The notes under the pieces were generated by a model. That model was not told where the DNA came from, did not search any database, and was given only the letters and a program-made list of their open reading frames with translations. From Lichenicoccus sp965277665 (lineage in GTDB: Bacteria > Pseudomonadota > Alphaproteobacteria > Acetobacterales > Acetobacteraceae): DNA of 64,000 nt. The position numbers and the translations under genes are program-made. The stretch's first letter is position 1; every line of letters begins with the position of its first letter. This document shows, in pieces, positions 1 through 10,400 of this stretch. The stretch lies in contig NZ_OZ255835.1 of assembly GCF_965277665.1 (NCBI RefSeq), forward strand, positions 4,068,675-4,132,674. The letters are read 5' to 3'.

Positions 1-2
1 TT

Positions 3-3000
3 GCCATCGTCCAGGCATGCCAGAGCCTGCTCTGCTATGCCTGCGACATGGCGCTGGCCGGCGGCGTCTCGATCACGCTGCCGCAGCGCCGCGGCTACCA
101 CTACCAGGAAGGCGGGATGGTCTCGCCGGACGGGACCTGCCGCACCTTCGACGCCGAGGCAAGCGGCACCGTGTTCGGCAGCGGCGCCGGCATCGTGCTG
201 CTCAAGCGCCTCGCCGATGCCCTGGCCGATGGCGACCATATCTACGCGCTGATCAAGGGCTCGGCGGTCAATAATGACGGCGCGTCGAAGGTCGGTTTCA
301 CCGCGCCGAGCGTGGCTGGGCAGGCCGCCGTCATCAGCGCGGCGCAGGAGGCGGCCGGCGTCGATGCGCGGTCGATCTCGTATGTCGAGTGCCACGGCAC
401 CGCGACCCCGCTCGGCGACCCGATCGAGATCGCGGCCCTGAGCCAGGCCTTCCGTCTGCATACCGCGGACCGGCAGTTCTGCGCGGTCGGCTCGGCCAAG
501 CCCAATGTCGGTCATCTCGATGCCGCGGCCGGCGTCACCGGCCTCATCAAGGCGGCGCTGTCGCTGCATCACCGGGTGCTGCCGGGTATGCTGCACTACC
601 GATCGCCGAATCCCGCCATCGATTTCGCCAGCAGCCCGTTCTTCGTCGAAGCCGAGACGCGGCCCTGGCGGCAGGAAGCCGGGCCAAGACGGGCCGCCGT
701 CAGCGCCTTCGGGGTCGGCGGCACCAATGCGCATGTCGTGCTGCAGGAGGCGCCGGTCCTGTCGTTTGCGACCGCCGGCCGGTCGCACGCGCTGCTGGTG
801 CTGTCGGGCCGCAACGAAGCCGCCCTGCTGCAGGCGTGCCAACGGTTGGCGGCCGATCTTAGGACCCATCCGGATCGCCCGCTCGAGGCGGTGGCCGACA
901 CGCTGCAGGTCGGACGCAGCATCTTCGCGCAGCGTGCCGCCTTCGTCTGCGGCGCGACCGGTGACGCCATCACCCGCCTGGAGGCCCACCTGAACGGGGG
1001 AACCGGACGTCCCGCGACACACGCTGCCGCGTCGAAGCCGCCGGTCGCCTTCATGTTCCCGGGCCAGGGCGCGCAGTATCCGCAGATGGCGATGGACCTC
1101 TATCGCGAGCAGGCGGAATTCCGGCGCCACATCGACCAGTGCGCCGAGGTGCTGCAGGGTGGCTTCGGCATCGACCTGCGCGCGCTGCTCTATCCGCAGC
1201 AGCGCGACGCCGACAGCGACCGCCGGCTGATGGAGACCACGGCGGCGCAGCCGGCGATCTTCTCGGTGCAGTATGCGCTGGCCCGGCTGTGGATGGCCTG
1301 GGGCATCGTGCCAGACATGATGATCGGCCACAGCGTCGGCGAGCTGGTCGCGGCCTGCATCGCGGGCGTCTTCACGCTCGAGGAAGGGCTCGGCCTGGTT
1401 GCCGAACGCGGCCGGTTGATGCAGGCGCTGCCGGGAGGCGCCATGCTGGCGGTGCGCCTGGCCGAGGCCGAAATTCTGCCGCTGCTCGGCGCCGGGCTGG
1501 ATATTGCGGCAGTAAACAGTCCTCGCCTGTGCGTGGTGTCCGGGCCGTACGAGGCCGTTGCCGCGCTGGAGGCGGTGCTGCAGCAGCGCGGCGATGGCTG
1601 CCGCCGGCTGCACACCTCGCACGCCTTCCATTCGGCCATGGTCGAGCCGGTCGTGGCGCCGCTGGCGGAGCGTGTGGCGCGGGTGGCGCTCGCTGCGCCG
1701 GCGATCCCGTATGTCTCCTGCGTCACCGGGACGTGGATCACCGACGCGCAGGCGATGTCGCCCGAGTACTGGGCGCGGCACTGCCGGGAGCCGGTGCGCT
1801 TTGCCGCGGCACTCGCGACGCTGATGGCCGGCCCGGCGTCAGGCGACGGCCATCCGCTGCCGATCCTCATCGAGGTCGGGCCCGGCAACACATTGCAGAC
1901 CCTGGCTCTGCAGGGCGCGGCCAAAGGGCGACGCGAGCAGGTGCTGGCGTCGCTGCCGGACACGGCGCGCGAGCGTCCGGACCCGGAGGTCATGCTGACC
2001 TCGCTGGGCGCGCTCTGGGTCGCCGGCTGCAGGCCGGACTGGTCCGCCGTGCGGGACAACGCGCCGGCGAGCCGGGTCGCGCTGCCGACCTATCCCTTCC
2101 AGCGCAGCCGCTACTGGATCGACGAGCCGGTCGCCGGCGCCGCTCCCGCGAGCGCCGCGGACGCCTCGGACGCGCTTCATTCTATGCCTCCTCGTATTGC
2201 CGAGATCGCCATGCAGCAGACAGCCTCGACCTCATCTTCAGCGCCGGCGAGCCAGGGCGGCGGCCACCTTGCCGGGATCACCGGCGCGGTCACCGGGATC
2301 ATCGAGGATCTGTCGGGCGAGGCGGTCGCGCCGGCCGAGGCGGACAAGAGCTTCCTGGAGCTCGGTTTCGACTCGCTGTTCCTGAGCCAGGTGACGCAGC
2401 GGCTGGACAACCGCTTCGGCCTGAAGATCAAGTTCCGGCAGCTGCTCGGCGATCTCTCGACGATCCCGGCGCTGTCTCGGTTCATCGCCGGGCACGTGCC
2501 GCCCGAGCCGCAAGCCGCGGCACCGTCGGCAGTCCAGCCTGTCCTCCCCGAGGCAGCGCTGGCGGAGGCCCCGAGCCGCGTCTCGGCGCCGTCCGCACTT
2601 CCGGCGACCGCTGCCCTGGCCTTGCCGGCGACGGCCGGCCTGGAGGCGATCCTGCGCGACCAGCTTGCCGCCATGTCGCAGCTGATGGGCCGGCAGATCG
2701 ACCTGCTGCGCGGCGGGGCAGCCATCGCCGCACCGGCGCCTGCTCCGTCGCAGCCCGTGCAGGCACCGGTCAAGGCGACCGTGGCGCCGGGGGCCGCGGC
2801 GACGACGCGCTTCGAGAATTTCGGACCCACGCGCACGGTGTCCGGAACCCATCTCGACGCGACGCAGCAGCAGTATCTCGCATCGTTGACCGAGCGATAC
2901 GTGCGCCGGACGCGCGGCTCGAAGGACTATACCGCGGCACATCGCGCGACCCTGGCCGATCCGCGCGTGGCCGCCGGGTTTCGCGATATCTGGAAGGAGA

Positions 3001-6000
3001 TGGTCTACCCGATCGTCAGCGACCGGGCGAAGGGCTCGCGCATCTGGGACATCGACGGCAACGACTATGTCGATCTGGTCAACGGTTTCGGCCAGACCGC
3101 GTTCGGGCACAGCCCGGATTTCGTGGTCGACGCGGTGTCGGCGCAGCTGCAGGCCGGTTTTGCGATCGGACCGCAGGCCGACCTCGCCGGCAAGGTCGCC
3201 GAGCTGTTCTGCGAACTCACCGGCAACGAGCGCGCGACGTTCTGCAATACCGGGTCGGAAGCGGTGATGGCGGCGATGCGCATTGCGCGTACCGTCACCG
3301 GCCGCAGCCGGGTCGTGATGTTCGCGGGCTCCTACCACGGCCAGTTCGACGAGGTGCTGATCAAGGGCGGCCGGTCCAAGACGACGCCGATCGCAACCCC
3401 CGTTGCGGCCGGCATCCCGACCGGTTCGGTCGGCAACATGGTTGTACTGGACTATGCCACGCCGGAATCCCTGCAGTGGGTGCGCGATAATGCGCACGAG
3501 CTGGCGGCGGTGATCGTCGAGCCGGTGCAGAGCCGGCATCCGGCGCTGCGTCCGGTCGAGTTCCTGCGCGAGCTGCGCGAAATCACCGCCGCGTCCGGCA
3601 CCGCCTTCGTGTTCGACGAGGTGGTGACCGGCTTCAGGGTGCATCCGGGCGGCATGCAGGCGGTGTTCGGCATTCGCGCGGACCTCGCTACCTACGGCAA
3701 GGTTGTCGGCGGCGGCCTGCCGATCGGCGTGCTGGCCGGCAAGGCCGCCTACATGGATGCGCTCGACGGCGGTGCGTGGGAGTACGGCGACGAGAGCGTA
3801 CCGGAAGTGGCGGTGACGTTCTTCGCCGGCACCTTCGTGCGCCACCCGCTGGTGCTGGCCTCCGCCTATGCGGTGCTGAGGCACATCAAGGCGGCGGGTC
3901 CGGGACTGCAGCAGGCGCTGGAACAGCGCACCCGGCGCATGGTCGACGATATCAACGGCTTCCTGCAGGGGCGGGGTCTGGTCACGCGGGTCGAGACGTT
4001 CGCGAGCTGGTTCTATTTCAGCTTCGCAGCCGAAAGCGGGCTGGCGAGCCTGCTGTACTACGACATGCGCGAGGCCGGCATCCACATCCAGGAAGGCTTC
4101 CCGTGCTTCCTGACGACGGCGCATTCCGACGCCGACCTGTCGCGCATCGCCGACGCGTTCAAGGGTGCGGTGCTGCGGGCCCAGCAGGCCGGCGTGCTGC
4201 CCTCGCCCGATCCAGCTGCCGGCGTGCCCGCGACGCCGGAGGCGCCGTTCGAGGTGCCGCTGACCGAGCCGCAGACCGAGATCTGGCTGTCGGCACAGAT
4301 GAGCGACGAGGCGTCCTGCGCGTTCAACGAGTCGGTGAGCCTCACCCTGGGCGGCGAACTCGACCTGCAGGCGCTCGAGGGCGCGCTGGCCGATGTCACG
4401 AGCCGGCACGATGCGCTGCGGGCGCGCTTCGATGCGGCCGGCACCGGCATGTGGATCGAGCCTCGCATGGCGGTTCCGCTGACGCTGGCCGAGGCAGCGG
4501 GTGGGCTCGAGGACCTGATCGGGCGTGATGCCCGCAGGCCGTTCGACCTGGTGCGCGGACCGCTGCTGCGCGCGACGCTGGCCCGGCTCGCGCCCGGCCG
4601 CGCGGTGCTTGTCCTGACCGCCCACCACATCGTCTGCGACGGCTGGTCGATCAACGTGATCGTCGGCGAGCTGGCGGAGTGCTACGCGGCGCGGCGAGAA
4701 GGCCGCGCGCACGGCCTGCCGGCGCCGCTGGCGTTCAGCCGCTATGCCCGCGACCAGTCGCGCCGCGCCGCCGCCGCCATCGCCGAGACCGACGCATTCT
4801 GGCAGCAGAGCTTCGCCACCCCGGTGCAGCCGCTCGAACTGCCGTCCGACCGCCCGCGTCCGGCGATCAAGAGCTTTTGCGGCGCCACCGAGCGCCGCCG
4901 GATCGGCCCCGACCTGTACCGGGCGGCGAAGCGGCTGGGTGCGGAAAACGGCTGCACCCTGTTCGTCACCCTGCTGGCGACGTTCCAGGCCCTGATCGGC
5001 CGTCTCGCCGACACCCAGGAGGTCGTGGTCGGCGTGCCGACGGCCGGCCAATCGGCGCTCGAGGACGAGATCCTCGTCGGGCATTGCGTGAACTTCCTGC
5101 CGCTGCGTGGCAGCTGGACCGACACCACCACCGTCGCCGAGCATCTGGCGGCGACCCGACGCGTCGTGCTCGACGCGTACGACCATCAGGACACCACCCT
5201 GGGCCGGATCGTGCGCCGGCTGGCGCTGCCGCGCGATCCGAACCGGCTGCCGCTGGCCGAGGTGCAGTTCAATTTGGAGCGCCTTGCGGACGGCCTGACA
5301 TTCTCCGGGCTGGAGGTGGCGGTCGAGGCGAACACCAAGCAGTTCGTGAACTTCGACCTGTTCTGCAACATCGTCGAATCGCCGAACGGGCTGGCGATCG
5401 AGTGCGACTACAACAGCGACCTGTTCGATGGCCAGACTGTCGCGCGCTGGCTCGCGCTGTTCGAGACGCTGCTAGAGCAGATGAGCAGTCATGCCGCCGC
5501 GTCGTTGTGCACCGTGCCGATGCTGCCGGAGCAGGAGCGCCGCCAGACCATGCTGGCGCTGAACGACACCGCGCGGGCCTATCCGCGCGACGAGGCGGTG
5601 CACACGCTGGTGGCGGCGCAGGCCGCGCGCACCCCGGAGGGGATCGCTGCCAGCTTCGGCGACAGGACGATCACCTACGCCGCCCTCGACCGGCGCGCCA
5701 ACCAGGTCGCGCATTATCTGCGCCGGCATATCCGCCAGGATGGCGCCCGTGTCGTCATCATGCTGGACCGGTCGCTCGAGATGCTGGTCGGCCTGCTCGG
5801 CGTCCTGAAGGCGGGCTACACCTATGTGCCGGTCGATCCGCGGCATCCGCGGGCGCGCCTGCAGCATATCCTGCGTGACAGCGAGGCGGCCGGGCTGCTG
5901 GTCTCCGGGCCGTTCGCCGTCGACGGGCAGCACGCCTTCTCCCTGGTCTGCAACCCCGCGATCGATGAGGCGGCGATCGCACAGGAGCCACAGACGCCCC

Positions 6001-7460
6001 CTCCCGACCGGTTCGACCCGGCCCGGCTGGCCTACATCGCCTATACATCCGGCTCGACCGGATTGCCGAAGGGCGTCCGCGTCACGCATCGCTCGGTCGT
6101 CAACCTGCTGACCGCGATGGCGCGGCGACCGGGCCTTGCGGCGCACGACGTGGTGCCGGCGATCACCACCGTCTCGTTCGACATTGCGGTGCTTGAGCTG
6201 TTCCTGCCGCTGTGCGTCGGCGCCCGCACGGTGATCGTCGAGACCGCCGAGGCGATGGACGGCACCGCGCTGCTGGCGCGCCTGCGCCGTTGCGACGCCA
6301 CCCTGGTGCAGGCAACGCCGACGACGTGGCGCATGCTGCTGGAAGCCGGCTTCCAGCCGTCACCCGGTATGCGCATGCTGGCAGGCGGCGAGCCGCTGCC
6401 GCGCGCGCTGGCCGACCAGCTGCTGGCCGGCGGCGGCGAGCTGTGGAACATGTACGGTCCGACCGAGACCACAATCTGGTCAGCCGCCCATGCCGTGGCG
6501 CATGGCGCGGGCCCGGTCACCATCGGCGGCCCGATCGACAATACCAGCTTTTATATCGTCGACCGTCACGGCCAGCCGCAGCCGATCGGTGTGCCCGGCG
6601 AACTGCTGATCGGCGGCGATGGTGTCGCCGACGGCTACCACCACCGGCCGGAGCTGACCGAGGAGAAGTTCATCCCCGATCATTTTGCATCCCCGACGCC
6701 GACGTCCGCGGCCCCCGCGCGGCTGTATCGCACCGGCGACCTGGCCCGGCACCGCCCGGACGGCGAGGTGGAACTGCTCGGACGCATCGACCTGCAGGTC
6801 AAGCTGCGTGGTTTCCGTATCGAGATCGGCGAGATCGAGGCGGTCCTGGCGCGGCATGCGCTGCTGCAGGCATCCGCCGTGGTGCTGCGGGAGGAGCAGC
6901 CCGGCATGGCGCAACTGGTTGGCTGCTATGTCGAACGCGAGGGCCACGAGCACTCGCCGGCGCAGTTGCGTGCGCTGCTGACGCCCTACCTGCCTGACTA
7001 CATGATCCCGACCGGGTGGGTGCGGCTGGCCGGCATGCCGACGACCGCCAATGGCAAGCTCGATCGCAAGGCGCTGGCGCATGCGGCCGGGCAGCCTCCG
7101 GTCGCAGCCGTTCGCCCGGGCACGCGTGCCGCCACTCCGCCGCGGACCGCAAGCGAGACGCTCCTGGCCGGGATCTGGGCGACGGTGCTCAATCGCGCCG
7201 AGGTCGGCGTGGACGACGACCTGTTCGACCTGGGCGCGGATTCCATCCACATCTTCCAGATCACCGCGCGTGCCAATCGCGAAGGCCTGCCGCTGGCGGC
7301 CAAGGACCTGCTCCGGCTCCGCACGGTCGCGCGGGTCTGCTCGGCGTATGCGCGCGAGAGCGAGGCTGACGCCGCTGTCGCACCGGTCTATGTGAAGCCA
7401 CAGCTCAGCCAGTTCGCGCGAGCCAGGCCGCAGGGCGCTCCGGGCGTCCGTCCCGAGTAG
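3..7460 (+). CDS. Hybrid polyketide synthase / aminotransferase / NRPS, 5' end outside the window
   Basis: This multidomain assembly-line enzyme is open from the left edge. Domains in order are KS (to about nt 760), AT (about 1040-1950), ACP (about 2280-2490), class III aminotransferase (about 2990-4190), condensation (about 4250-5500), adenylation (about 5600-7080) and PCP (about 7140-7340). The KS keeps HGTAT (nt 393-407) and NVGHLDAAAG; its active-site cysteine lies just upstream of the window. The AT has GHSVGE and HAFH, the usual malonyl-CoA signature. The ACP has GFDSL. The aminotransferase has the PLP lysine in YGKVVGGG. The C domain has HHIVCDG. The A domain has TSGSTGLPKG, YGPTETT and NGKLDR. 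No KR or DH lies between KS and the aminotransferase, so a beta-keto thioester would be transaminated to a beta-amino acyl unit, as in iturin-type synthases. The next gene starts 9 nt downstream. Confidence 0.93.
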   Translation, partial: AIVQACQSLLCYACDMALAGGVSITLPQRRGYHYQEGGMVSPDGTCRTFDAEASGTVFGSGAGIVLLKRLADALADGDHIYALIKGSAVNNDGASKVGFTAPSVAGQAAVISAAQEAAGVDARSISYVECHGTATPLGDPIEIAALSQAFRLHTADRQFCAVGSAKPNVGHLDAAAGVTGLIKAALSLHHRVLPGMLHYRSPNPAIDFASSPFFVEAETRPWRQEAGPRRAAVSAFGVGGTNAHVVLQEAPVLSFATAGRSHALLVLSGRNEAALLQACQRLAADLRTHPDRPLEAVADTLQVGRSIFAQRAAFVCGATGDAITRLEAHLNGGTGRPATHAAASKPPVAFMFPGQGAQYPQMAMDLYREQAEFRRHIDQCAEVLQGGFGIDLRALLYPQQRDADSDRRLMETTAAQPAIFSVQYALARLWMAWGIVPDMMIGHSVGELVAACIAGVFTLEEGLGLVAERGRLMQALPGGAMLAVRLAEAEILPLLGAGLDIAAVNSPRLCVVSGPYEAVAALEAVLQQRGDGCRRLHTSHAFHSAMVEPVVAPLAERVARVALAAPAIPYVSCVTGTWITDAQAMSPEYWARHCREPVRFAAALATLMAGPASGDGHPLPILIEVGPGNTLQTLALQGAAKGRREQVLASLPDTARERPDPEVMLTSLGALWVAGCRPDWSAVRDNAPASRVALPTYPFQRSRYWIDEPVAGAAPASAADASDALHSMPPRIAEIAMQQTASTSSSAPASQGGGHLAGITGAVTGIIEDLSGEAVAPAEADKSFLELGFDSLFLSQVTQRLDNRFGLKIKFRQLLGDLSTIPALSRFIAGHVPPEPQAAAPSAVQPVLPEAALAEAPSRVSAPSALPATAALALPATAGLEAILRDQLAAMSQLMGRQIDLLRGGAAIAAPAPAPSQPVQAPVKATVAPGAAATTRFENFGPTRTVSGTHLDATQQQYLASLTERYVRRTRGSKDYTAAHRATLADPRVAAGFRDIWKEMVYPIVSDRAKGSRIWDIDGNDYVDLVNGFGQTAFGHSPDFVVDAVSAQLQAGFAIGPQADLAGKVAELFCELTGNERATFCNTGSEAVMAAMRIARTVTGRSRVVMFAGSYHGQFDEVLIKGGRSKTTPIATPVAAGIPTGSVGNMVVLDYATPESLQWVRDNAHELAAVIVEPVQSRHPALRPVEFLRELREITAASGTAFVFDEVVTGFRVHPGGMQAVFGIRADLATYGKVVGGGLPIGVLAGKAAYMDALDGGAWEYGDESVPEVAVTFFAGTFVRHPLVLASAYAVLRHIKAAGPGLQQALEQRTRRMVDDINGFLQGRGLVTRVETFASWFYFSFAAESGLASLLYYDMREAGIHIQEGFPCFLTTAHSDADLSRIADAFKGAVLRAQQAGVLPSPDPAAGVPATPEAPFEVPLTEPQTEIWLSAQMSDEASCAFNESVSLTLGGELDLQALEGALADVTSRHDALRARFDAAGTGMWIEPRMAVPLTLAEAAGGLEDLIGRDARRPFDLVRGPLLRATLARLAPGRAVLVLTAHHIVCDGWSINVIVGELAECYAARREGRAHGLPAPLAFSRYARDQSRRAAAAIAETDAFWQQSFATPVQPLELPSDRPRPAIKSFCGATERRRIGPDLYRAAKRLGAENGCTLFVTLLATFQALIGRLADTQEVVVGVPTAGQSALEDEILVGHCVNFLPLRGSWTDTTTVAEHLAATRRVVLDAYDHQDTTLGRIVRRLALPRDPNRLPLAEVQFNLERLADGLTFSGLEVAVEANTKQFVNFDLFCNIVESPNGLAIECDYNSDLFDGQTVARWLALFETLLEQMSSHAAASLCTVPMLPEQERRQTMLALNDTARAYPRDEAVHTLVAAQAARTPEGIAASFGDRTITYAALDRRANQVAHYLRRHIRQDGARVVIMLDRSLEMLVGLLGVLKAGYTYVPVDPRHPRARLQHILRDSEAAGLLVSGPFAVDGQHAFSLVCNPAIDEAAIAQEPQTPPPDRFDPARLAYIAYTSGSTGLPKGVRVTHRSVVNLLTAMARRPGLAAHDVVPAITTVSFDIAVLELFLPLCVGARTVIVETAEAMDGTALLARLRRCDATLVQATPTTWRMLLEAGFQPSPGMRMLAGGEPLPRALADQLLAGGGELWNMYGPTETTIWSAAHAVAHGAGPVTIGGPIDNTSFYIVDRHGQPQPIGVPGELLIGGDGVADGYHHRPELTEEKFIPDHFASPTPTSAAPARLYRTGDLARHRPDGEVELLGRIDLQVKLRGFRIEIGEIEAVLARHALLQASAVVLREEQPGMAQLVGCYVEREGHEHSPAQLRALLTPYLPDYMIPTGWVRLAGMPTTANGKLDRKALAHAAGQPPVAAVRPGTRAATPPRTASETLLAGIWATVLNRAEVGVDDDLFDLGADSIHIFQITARANREGLPLAAKDLLRLRTVARVCSAYARESEADAAVAPVYVKPQLSQFARARPQGAPGVRPE

Positions 7461-7469
7461 GCCGAGGGA

Positions 7470-10400
7470 GTGACAGTGTCCGCCGTACAGCTTCCCGAGC
7501 ATGAGCCTGTCAGGACCGCACCGGCTCCGCTGGCGGACCAGGGTCCGCTGCGGTTCCCTAGCTCGATCGCGCAGGAGCGATTCTGGGCGATCGACCGTCT
7601 CGAGCCCGGAAGCTCCGCGCTCAACATCGCGGTGCGCTGGCAGCTCGACGGACGCGTGTCGTCGGATCTGGTCCAGCGGGCGTTCGAGGCCATCATCGCG
7701 CGGCACGAGATCCTGCGCACCGCGTTCGAGGAGATCGAGGGCGCGCTGGTGCAGGTGGTGGCGCCGTCGCTGGCGTTCCGCATCGCCGCGGTCGACCTGA
7801 CCGCCCTGCAGGCCGACCAGGCGCTGCAGGAGGCCGAGCGGATCGGGCGGGCCGAGGCGAGGGCCCGGTTCGATCCCGCACAGGCGCCGCTGCTGCGGGT
7901 GACGCTGGTCCGGATCGCCGAGCAGCGCACCCTGCTGCTGCTCACCGTCCACCACATGGTGTGCGACGGCTGGTCGATCGGCGTGATGGCCCGCGAGTTC
8001 GGGCTGCAGTACGACGCTGCGCGGATGCGCCGCCCCGCGCCGCTGGCGGACCTCTCGATCCAATACGGCGACTATGCGCGCTGGCATCGCGAGCGCATGC
8101 GAGGCGGCGAGTTCGAGGCGGACACCGCCTACTGGCAGCGCCAGCTCCGTGACCTGACCTATCTCGAGATTGCCCCCGACCGGCCGCATCCGCCGACCAC
8201 GGCGACCGGCGCCGACATCGTCGGACTGCTGCTCGACCGCACGCTGACCGACGGGTTGCAGGAGTTCAGCCGCCGGCACGGCAACACCCTGTTCGTCACC
8301 GCGCTCGCGGCGCTGACCATCCTGCTCAACCGCTATACCGGCGAGACCGACATCGCCATCGGTACCCAGGTGATCGGGCGCGACGAGGTCGAGCTCGAGG
8401 ACATGGTGGGCGTGTTCATCAACACGCTGGTGCTGCGCCAGGACGTCGCCGACCGGCCCGGGCTGGCGCAGCTGCTGCACCGCACGCAGGAGATGGTGCA
8501 GGCGGCACTCGACCACCAGAACCTGCCGATGGAGCAGTTGATACAGCTCCTGCAGCCGAAGCGCGACATGACGCGCAACCCGTTCTTTTCGATCAACTTC
8601 ATCTTCCAGCGCTCGTTCATAAGCAACGAGAGCCGGTCCGAATTCGACCTGGTGGACCTGCCGTCGCATTCACCCGGCGGCCTCTACGACCTGAATTTCT
8701 TCATGGTCGAGCGCCCCGAGGGATGGCGCCTGTCCTGCGAGTACAACAGCGACCTGTTCCGGCGCGAAACCGTCGGGCATCAGCTCGCGGCGCTGCGTTG
8801 CCTGCTGGCCGAGTTCGTCCGCAACCCCGATTGCGACATTGCCGAGTTGCCGCTGCTCGATGCTGCGGAGCAGGCACGGATCCTGGCGCTGGGGCGAGGA
8901 GCCAGCGCGGCGCCGCCGCCGCGTCCGTCGATCCATGGGCTGTTCGAGCGCCAGGTCGCGCGCGATCCCCGGGCTCCGGCCTTGCTGCAGGGCGGCCGCC
9001 GCATGACCTATGGCGAGCTCGACCGCACGGCGAACCGGCTGGCACGTCATCTGCGCCGGAACGGGCTGATGCCGGGCATGCGCGTCGGGCTCATCCTGCC
9101 GCGCGAGGCCGACCTCCTGGTGAGCCTGCTCGCGGTGCTCAAGGCGGGCGCCGGCTTCGTGCTGTTCGATGCCGACACTGCGGCCGGCCCGCTCGAGCGG
9201 ATGCTACGCGAGGCACGGTTGCCTTTCATCCTGACGCAGGGGATCCGATCCGAACTGCTCGACAAGGCGGAGCGCGTCATCGCGCTCGATCCGGTGCGCA
9301 AGACCTTCGCCCACGAGCCTGCGGTGGCGCTCGACGTGGACGAGTTGGAGGACGCCATCGCGTGCGCCGTCTTCATCCAGGGCAGGAACGAGCGTCAGGG
9401 CTCCGTCGAGATCACGCATCGCCAGCTCGCCCACATGCTGAGTACCATGGCCGGGATGTTGCCGTGCGATGCCGGGGACGGGCTGGTCAGCGTGGACGCC
9501 GCCGGCGCCGAAGCGGTCCTCGAGCTGCTGTTGCCCCTGACGACGGGGGCAAGGCTGGTGCTGGCCAGCGCCGCCGAGGCGGCTGACGGCGCTGCGCTGC
9601 TCGGGCTGCTGCGCGACGCGCGGGCGACGATCCTGCAGGGCCGTCCCGCGATGTGGTTGCGGCTGCTCCAGGCCGGCTGGAGCGGCCAGCCGCGCCTGAA
9701 AATGCTGTGCGGCGGCAACGAGAGCATGACGCGCGCGCTCGCCGATCGGCTGCTGGCGGTGGGCGGCCCGCTCTGGAGCCTGTATGGCGAGGCGGGAGCG
9801 ATCTGGACGGCGGTGGCGCGGGTCGAACCAGGAGAGGAGCGGCCTCCGCTCGGCCAGCCGCTGCCGGGCGCGGTCCTGCAGGTGATCGATCGTCATGGCG
9901 GCCTGTTGCCGATCGGGGCCGCGGGCGAGCTTGCGATTGCAGGTGCTGGCGGCCCGCCGCGCCGGACCGGCGAGATGGTGCGGCGGCGCGATGACGGCAG
10001 GATCGAGCGCCTCGGCGGCCATCCCGGTCGCCCGGTCCGGGTGCGCGGGTTCCTCGTCGAGCCGACCTGGATCGAGGACGAGATCCTGCGCCATTCCGGG
10101 GTCGCCGAGGCCTGCGTCGTGCTGATGCGCGAAGCCGGGCAGGAGGTGCTGGCGGCCTTCGTGGTGCCGAATGTCAGCCCCGGCGCGGTTAATCCGGACC
10201 TGCTGACCGAGGCCCTGCGCATCCGGCTCGCGCGCGCGTTCGCACGCTACATGGTGCCCGACGCAATCACGCTGCTGCCCGCCATGCCGCTGACCGCGGA
10301 CGGGCATATCGACCGCGCGCGGCTGGGCGAGCCGGTCGAAGCCGCAGCCCCTCCGGAGGGCAGGCCGGCGGGGGCTGCGATCGAGGACCGGTTGATCGCG

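Noticed and set aside
2238..5186. 982-codon open frame on the minus strand
   Set aside because: It lies opposite the PKS/NRPS gene, has arginine/glutamine-rich low-complexity content and no recognisable domain. It is a high-GC shadow.
6480..8669. 729-codon open frame on the minus strand
   Set aside because: Antisense to the two NRPS genes, without domain signals; GC-skew shadow.
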